Positions 43,905 to 48,394 of a stretch of DNA of 48,394 nt are shown piece by piece. The stretch is taken from positions 1-48,394 of the forward strand of contig NZ_JAFMPY010000033.1 of the NCBI RefSeq assembly GCF_017353515.1. Reading direction: 5' to 3'. The notes under the pieces were generated by a model, which searched no databases, was not told the origin of the DNA, and worked only from the letters and a program-made list of their open reading frames with translations. Position 1 is the stretch's first letter. Each line of letters begins with the position of its first letter. Made by a program: the position numbers and the translations under genes. Source of the stretch: Jiella sonneratiae (GTDB lineage Bacteria > Pseudomonadota > Alphaproteobacteria > Rhizobiales > Rhizobiaceae).

Positions 43905-44016
43905 CGTCGCGATCGTCCGTCGTTGATCCTCTTTTTCGATGGCGCCCGAAAGCCGACGAAATTGCGGTCGCGTGCCATCGTCTGCGCGAAGGCGGCTCCG
44001 TGCGACGGCGCACTGT

Positions 44017-44940
44017 TCAGGCGCCGTTCCCCGCCCCGGCCGGATCGGCACCGCCGCGCGCCTCGGCGATCAGCCAGTCGCGGAACAGGCGGAAGCCGTC
44101 ATTGTCCGCCCGCTCCGGCGGAAAGATCAGGCCGTAGGGCGAGCCGCCGTCCATGGTGCGCGGCGAGGCCCGGACCAGCGTTCCGGCGGCAAGATCCGGC
44201 GCGACGAGGATTTCGGGAACCAGCGCCGCGCCGAGGCCGGCGCGCGCCGCCGCGAGCACCATGCCGAAATGTTCGAAGCGCGGCCCCCTGAGGATGCTCA
44301 CCGCGTCCATCCGCGCCTCCTGAAAGAAGGCGAGCCACAGGTCCGGCCGCGTCGCCTGTTGCAGCAGCGGCAGCTTGGCGATCGCCGCATCGTCCAGCGC
44401 CCCGGCGCCGCCGGCGACCTCAGGGCACGCGACGACGATCAGCGTCTCGTCGAGAAGCGCGATCGCCTCCGCCCCGCGCGAGCGCAGCTCGAGCCGCTGG
44501 ATCGCCGCGTCGGCGGGATCGCGGGAAAAGTCGACGGGGCCGAGGGCGGAGGTGACGTCGAGGGTGATTTCCGGAGCGATCGCCGCAAAACTCTTCAGCC
44601 GCGGGATCAGCCAGGTGCTGGCGAAGGTCGGCAGGACCTTCAGGCGCAGCAGCTTCTCGCGTCCGCCGAAGGACATGACGGTGAGCACGGCGCCGTCGAT
44701 CTCGGCGAGGATCCGCTCGGCGTCGCGCAGGAAGGCGCGGCCCGCATCCGACAGGCCGAGGCGCTGGCGCACCCGGTGGAACAGCCTGACGCCGAGCCGC
44801 TCCTCGAGGCTCTGCAGCGAGCGGCTGACGGCGCTCTGGGTGAGGCCGAGGGTCTGGGCGGCGCTCGTGGCGGAACCTGCCTGGGCGAGCGCCCGGAAGG
44901 CCTGCAGCTCGCCGATCGTCGGGGTGTAGGAGCGGCGCAT
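44017..44940 (-). CDS. LysR-family regulator of the glutarate genes
   Basis: 307 residues. N-terminal winged helix GSATSAAQTLGLTQSAVSRSLQSLEERLG (hallmark LTQSAVSRSLQSLEERLG) and a C-terminal periplasmic-binding-type effector domain (STWLIPRLKSFAAIAPEITL). It is divergent from gcdH, with a 254-bp spacer, the usual GcvA/GcdR-type arrangement. It probably activates gcdH and the CoA-transferase gene when glutarate or glutaryl-CoA is present. That role is inferred from location. Confidence 0.9.
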   Translation of the reverse strand: MRRSYTPTIGELQAFRALAQAGSATSAAQTLGLTQSAVSRSLQSLEERLGVRLFHRVRQRLGLSDAGRAFLRDAERILAEIDGAVLTVMSFGGREKLLRLKVLPTFASTWLIPRLKSFAAIAPEITLDVTSALGPVDFSRDPADAAIQRLELRSRGAEAIALLDETLIVVACPEVAGGAGALDDAAIAKLPLLQQATRPDLWLAFFQEARMDAVSILRGPRFEHFGMVLAAARAGLGAALVPEILVAPDLAAGTLVRASPRTMDGGSPYGLIFPPERADNDGFRLFRDWLIAEARGGADPAGAGNGA

Positions 44941-45194
44941 GGGGGATGGCCTCGCAGCGAGGTGGCAGGCCGGGCGCCCTCTCTCCCCCTTGCGGGAGCG
45001 AAAGCGACTTCATCGACTAAGTCGCGAAGCGCCTAAACGATGGAAATCGCAAGGGGGGAGAGAGGGCGGCCTATCTGTCAATGACCCGACTTCATGACAA
45101 ATCCTCATGAGATTGCAAGTCCAATTCGTTTGAAGCCGCACCCGCCGCGGTGCTATCACCGCGACCGACACACAGACATTCGGGAGAAAATCTC
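44941..45194. promoter_or_regulatory. LysR-gcdH divergent region with nested hairpin repeat
   Basis: A large inverted repeat, arms at 44976-44994 and 45048-45067 (core CTCTCTCCCCC and CTTGCG), encloses a hairpin GCGACTT/AAGTCGC (45004-45025). It resembles the palindromes at 13641-13815. Nearer gcdH, at about 45110-45125, is ATTGCAAGTCCAAT, an interrupted ATTG/CAAT dyad that could be a LysR site. No promoter boxes are clear. Confidence 0.55.
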
Positions 45195-46403
45195 ATGGCC
45201 CTGAAGCCCAAGGACGCACCCGACCTCGGCCGCTTCGACTGGGCGGATCCGTTCCGCCTCGCCGACCAGCTCTCCGAGGAAGAGCGCATGCTCGCGGAGG
45301 CGGCGGCGAGCTTCGCCAAGAGCCGCCTCGCCCCTGCCGTCACCGAGGCGGCGCGCGAGGAGACGGTCGACGCCTCGATCTTCCGGGCAATGGGCGAGAT
45401 GGGCCTCCTCGGCGTGACCATCCCGGAGGAATACGGCGGCATCGGCGCCTCCTACGTCGCCTACGGCCTCGTCGCCCGCGAGATCGAGCGGGTCGATTCC
45501 GGCTATCGCTCGATGATGTCGGTGCAGTCGTCGCTGGTGATGTATCCGATCCATGCCTACGGCACCGAGGAGCAGCGCAGGCGTTACCTGCCGAAGCTCG
45601 CGAGCGGCGAATTCATCGGCTGCTTCGGCCTCACCGAGCCCGATGCCGGCTCCGACCCCGGCTCGATGAAGACGGTGGCGAAGAAGACCGCCGGCGGCTA
45701 CGTCCTCTCCGGCTCGAAGATGTGGATCTCCAACGCGCCGATCGCCGACGTCTTCGTGGTCTGGGCGAAGTCCGAAGCGCATGGCGGCAAGATCAAGGGC
45801 TTCGTCCTGGAAAAGGGCGCGAAGGGCCTCTCGGCGCCGAAGATCGGCGGCAAGCTGTCCCTGCGGGCGAGCGTCACCGGCGAGATCGTGCTCGACGGCG
45901 TCGAGGTCTCCGAAGACGCGCTCTTGCCGAACGTCGAGGGGCTGAAGGGCCCGTTCGGCTGCCTCAACCGGGCGCGTTACGGCATTTCCTGGGGCGTCAT
46001 GGGCGCCGCCGAGGCCTGCCTCCACGCCGCGCGGCAATACGGCCTCGACCGCAGGCAGTTCGGCCGCCCGCTCGCCCAGACGCAGCTCTACCAGAAGAAG
46101 CTCGCCGACATGGCGACCGAGATCGCCCTCGGCCTGCAGGCCTCGCTCAGGGTCGGCCGCCTGATGGACGAGGCGAACGCCGCGCCGGAGATGATCTCGC
46201 TCGTCAAGCGCAACAACTGCGGCAAGGCGCTCGACATCGCCCGGCAGGCCCGCGACATGCACGGCGGCAACGGCATCTCGGAGGAGTTCCCGGTAATGCG
46301 CCACATGATCAACCTCGAGACCGTCAATACCTACGAGGGCACCCACGACGTCCATGCGCTGATCCTCGGGCGGGCCATCACCGGCCTGCAGGCCTTCTTC
46401 TGA
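45195..46403 (+). CDS. gcdH: Glutaryl-CoA dehydrogenase
   Basis: 402 residues of the acyl-CoA dehydrogenase family. Glutaryl-CoA dehydrogenase features: [31 protein letters not shown] is represented by its core [19 protein letters not shown]; later [20 protein letters not shown] and the catalytic Glu in [20 protein letters not shown]. It converts glutaryl-CoA to crotonyl-CoA and CO2 with FAD. ATG 45195 follows GGGAGA; an upstream ATG at 45150 has no good site. Its stop (TGA) shares a base with the CoA-transferase start, so both are made together. Confidence 0.94.
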   Translation: MALKPKDAPDLGRFDWADPFRLADQLSEEERMLAEAAASFAKSRLAPAVTEAAREETVDASIFRAMGEMGLLGVTIPEEYGGIGASYVAYGLVAREIERVDSGYRSMMSVQSSLVMYPIHAYGTEEQRRRYLPKLASGEFIGCFGLTEPDAGSDPGSMKTVAKKTAGGYVLSGSKMWISNAPIADVFVVWAKSEAHGGKIKGFVLEKGAKGLSAPKIGGKLSLRASVTGEIVLDGVEVSEDALLPNVEGLKGPFGCLNRARYGISWGVMGAAEACLHAARQYGLDRRQFGRPLAQTQLYQKKLADMATEIALGLQASLRVGRLMDEANAAPEMISLVKRNNCGKALDIARQARDMHGGNGISEEFPVMRHMINLETVNTYEGTHDVHALILGRAITGLQAFF

Positions 46404-47545
46404 TGGCGGATGCGCCGCTCAAGGGCCTGAAGGTCGTCGAGCTCGCCCGCATTCTCGCCGGCCCCTGGATCGGCCAGACGCTGGCCGATCTCGGCGCCGA
46501 GGTGATCAAGGTGGAGGCGCCGGAAGGCGACGACACAAGGACATGGGGCCCGCCCTTCGTCGAAAAGGAAGGCGGCCGCAGCGCCGCCTATTTCCATGCC
46601 GCCAACCGCGGCAAGGAGAGCTTCGTCTGCGACTTCCGCGACGCCGCCGAACTCGAGGCCCTCAAATCCCTGATCGACGGCGCCGACGTCGTCGTCGAGA
46701 ACTTCAAGGTCGGCGGGCTGAAGCGCTTCGGCCTCGACTACGAGAGCCTTTCGGCCCGCAATCCGCGCCTCGTCTACGCCTCGATCACCGGCTTCGGACA
46801 GACCGGGCCGGAGGCGGCGCGCCCCGGCTACGACTTCCTGATCCAGGGCCTCTGCGGGATCATGGATCTGACCGGCGACCCAAAGGGCGAGCCCCAGAAG
46901 ATCGGCGTCGCCTGGATCGACATCCTCACCGGCCTCTACGGGGTGATCGCCGTTGAGGCGGCGCTCATCGAGCGCCAGCGATCCGGCCTCGGCCAGCATG
47001 TCGACCTCGCGCTTCTCGACTGCGGCGTCGCGGCGCTCGCCAACCAGGCGATGAACGCACTGGTCTCCGGCAGGTCGCCGCGCCGGATGGGCAACGCCCA
47101 TCCGAACATCGTTCCCTATCAGGTCTTCGCCGCGAGCGACGGCCACGTCATCGTCGCCTGCGGCAACGACCGGCAGTTCGCGAGCCTCTGCGGCGTGCTC
47201 GATCTCGGCGGGCTGGCGGCCGACCCGGCCTTCGCCACCAATCCCGCCCGCGTCGAGAACCGCGATCGCCTGACCGCGCTGCTCGGCCCGGCGATCGCCC
47301 GGCAGAGCCGCGCCGCCTTCATCGCCATGCTGGAAGCGGCAGGCGTTCCGGGCGGGCCGATCAACACCGTCTCAGAAGCGCTCGCCGAGCCGCAGATCGC
47401 GGCCCGCGGCCTGAAGATCGAGGCAGGCGGCGTTCCCGGCCTCAGAACGCCGATCGTGTTTTCCCGCAGCGACCTCGACACCCGCACCCCTGCCCCGCCG
47501 CTCGACGCGGCAAAGCGCATCGCCGCAGCGCGCTTCGACGGCTGA
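46403..47545 (+). CDS. Class III CoA-transferase (CaiB/BaiF), probable glutarate CoA-transferase
   Basis: 380 residues. Family III motifs: VVELARILAGPWIGQTLADLG at the N terminus, GADVVVENFKVGGL, SITGFGQTGPEAARPGYDF and the catalytic Asp in GLCGIMDLTGDPKG. Next to glutaryl-CoA dehydrogenase the expected reaction is succinyl-CoA plus glutarate to glutaryl-CoA plus succinate, as for human SUGCT relatives. The start overlaps the gcdH stop (TGATG). The pair gives a complete glutarate to crotonyl-CoA route. Confidence 0.9.
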   Translation: MADAPLKGLKVVELARILAGPWIGQTLADLGAEVIKVEAPEGDDTRTWGPPFVEKEGGRSAAYFHAANRGKESFVCDFRDAAELEALKSLIDGADVVVENFKVGGLKRFGLDYESLSARNPRLVYASITGFGQTGPEAARPGYDFLIQGLCGIMDLTGDPKGEPQKIGVAWIDILTGLYGVIAVEAALIERQRSGLGQHVDLALLDCGVAALANQAMNALVSGRSPRRMGNAHPNIVPYQVFAASDGHVIVACGNDRQFASLCGVLDLGGLAADPAFATNPARVENRDRLTALLGPAIARQSRAAFIAMLEAAGVPGGPINTVSEALAEPQIAARGLKIEAGGVPGLRTPIVFSRSDLDTRTPAPPLDAAKRIAAARFDG

Positions 47546-47940
47546 GCGCCGGCGAAGTCGTCGAGCCCAAAACGTCATCGCCCTCGCGATGGGGGTTCCG
47601 AGGGCTTCGAGGGATCGTCGAGATCGCAGATCTCCGCCGCGCCGGGCGCGGCCATTGCCGCGGGAATGCGTCGCCATCTCCGGCAGGCCGGGCAACCCGG
47701 CGCAGGCTCCCTCGCCGGGCCCGGCGCGCCGACGTCGTCTGCCGACTTGCGCGACACCCATGGCCTTTTGCCGAATTTCCCGTCACAAAGCTGTTGCTGC
47801 GGCCATGGCAACGATGCCATGAAGAACCATGCGAGCCGTCCGGCCGCCATGTTGCTGCCGCATGACGCAGCGGGGGTTTCGAGGAGGACAAGACGATTCT
47901 CAGGCGCAGAACCGGCCCTTCGAACATCACGGACGACCGT
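47546..47940. other. Gap between CoA-transferase gene and IS630 remnant
   Basis: About 395 bp. The only candidate is a minus-strand frame of 81 codons (47575-47820, starting MASLPWPQQQL, with GCPACRRW and a Pro/Ala-rich C terminus). I do not recognise it and its coding status is doubtful. No RNA gene or terminator is visible. Confidence 0.3.
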
Positions 47941-48120
47941 TATACCAACGGCCCTAATCTCTGACCGCTTGTGCGTATTGCCGATCAGCGATCGATCGGA
48001 TGCGGTCAGGATCGTTTGCGAAGAAGTTCCAGGCCTCGCAGCAGCGATCGACGATGTCGTCGTAGCTGTCGAAGACACTGATGGCGAGCTTGTTTGCGCG
48101 CAGATAGGCCCAGATGTTCT
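47941..48120 (-). mobile_element. IS630-family element, 3' remnant
   Basis: The minus-strand frame ending at TAG 47954-47956 reads NIWAYLRANKLAISVF, then SYDDIVDRCCEAWNFF, the C-terminal end of IS630-family transposases. The outer end probably lies at the TATACC sequence near 47941, within the dyad CCGTTATACCAACGG (47937-47951); this family inserts at TA. Its other side is cut off at 48120 by the ISAs1 element, so here only the last 55 codons are present. Confidence 0.8.
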
Positions 48121-48394
48121 CAGGGCTCCGAATCCATGTTTCATTGCGTCTGATCGAGGAGGCTGGCGAGGTAGTCTGGCGACCATCCGGCGAGTTTTCG
48201 GCGTGATTTGAGGGACTTCTTGTCTTTGGCCGTTCGGATGAGATTGAGCGCGAAGTGCCGGACGACAGCCATGTTCCTGGCGCCGTGGCCTTTGCGCAGG
48301 CGAGACTGATCGTCCTTGAACAGGACGTCGAGCACCCAGTGAAGCCGGTTCTCGATGCCCCAATGGCCGCGCACGGCTGTGGCCGCCTTTTCGG
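48121..48394 (-). mobile_element. ISAs1-family insertion sequence, partial, runs off the window
   Basis: The inner end begins CAGGGCTCCGAATCCATG at 48121, consistent with an ISAs1-type terminal repeat beginning CAGGGCT. The element has landed inside the IS630 transposase gene. Only its 3' part is in view. Confidence 0.8.
48141..48394 (-). CDS. ISAs1-family transposase, C-terminal part
   Basis: 84 codons are visible, open at the right edge. The frame contains AATAVRGHWGIENRLHWVLD with the catalytic Glu-containing HWGIEN motif, then FKDDQSRLRKGHGARNMAVV and NLIRTAKDKKSLKSRRK, all standard for ISAs1 transposases. The start codon lies beyond the window. Confidence 0.88.
   Translation of the reverse strand, partial: EKAATAVRGHWGIENRLHWVLDVLFKDDQSRLRKGHGARNMAVVRHFALNLIRTAKDKKSLKSRRKLAGWSPDYLASLLDQTQ

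Noticed and set aside
1-48394. tRNA or rRNA genes
   Set aside because: No conserved tRNA arm pattern or rRNA segment was recognised by eye on either strand; a covariance search could not be run here.

Overview
The window is about 48.4 kb of GC-rich DNA (high 60s percent GC by eye). Its gene content points to an alphaproteobacterium, probably order Hyphomicrobiales (Rhizobiales). The clearest marker is a repABC-type plasmid maintenance locus at about 20.8-24.8 kb: a RepA ATPase with an N-terminal helix-turn-helix, RepB, a short counter-transcribed RNA between repB and the next gene, and two centromere-like palindromes that fit the published repABC parS pattern GTTN4GCN4AAC. The window is therefore probably part of a plasmid or chromid. 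Both edges carry insertion-sequence damage.

Layout. (1) 1-4044: the 3' end of a glycosyltransferase-like gene is split by a cryptic Tn3-family transposon (312-4011). The transposon has about 38-bp inverted repeats, a TTCCA target duplication, a serine resolvase and a transposase gene disabled by a stop codon and a frameshift. (2) 4.2-7.1 kb: a TPR-sulfotransferase fusion gene and the 5'-truncated remains of a Hint-domain gene. (3) 7.1-18.1 kb, all on the minus strand: a nitrogen-scavenging cluster. It holds a BMP-family ABC importer (binding protein, two permeases, double ATPase), a formamidase, a biuret amidohydrolase (BiuH type), a second isochorismatase-fold amidohydrolase, a cupin, an allophanate hydrolase (AtzF) and a GntR regulator. 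An identical palindrome, TTGCATGCAA, lies twice upstream of the first gene and once over the ribosome binding site of the GntR gene, which ties the two ends of the cluster into one regulon. (4) 18.4-20.7 kb: a membrane-anchored patatin-like phospholipase bracketed by the two parS-like sites. (5) 20.8-26.1 kb: the plasmid locus, with a non-canonical HTH protein in the repC position, and a nucleotidyltransferase-fold protein. (6) 26.1-31.4 kb: a MarR regulator divergent from an RND efflux adaptor and pump. (7) 31.5-40.9 kb: an IclR regulator divergent from an eight-gene minus-strand operon. The operon encodes an AhpD-like protein, a fumarase/aspartase-superfamily lyase, a tripartite tricarboxylate transporter (TctC, TctB, TctA), a sulfurtransferase, an MmgE/PrpD protein and a D-2-hydroxyacid dehydrogenase. 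It looks like uptake and cleavage of a polycarboxylate. (8) 41.1-43.9 kb: a serine recombinase overlapping an HNH protein, a GNAT acetyltransferase and a polysaccharide deacetylase. (9) 44.0-47.5 kb: a LysR regulator divergent from glutaryl-CoA dehydrogenase and a class III CoA-transferase, a glutarate catabolism pair. (10) 47.9-48.4 kb: an IS630-family remnant cut by an ISAs1-family element that runs off the window.

Together this is an accessory replicon carrying catabolic and uptake modules, each with its own local regulator. The proposed logic of the 7-18 kb cluster is importer, then biuret-type amide hydrolysis, then allophanate, then ammonia plus CO2. Functions are read from sequence motifs alone. 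The exact substrates of the importer, the second hydrolase, the lyase and the PrpD protein are inferences.
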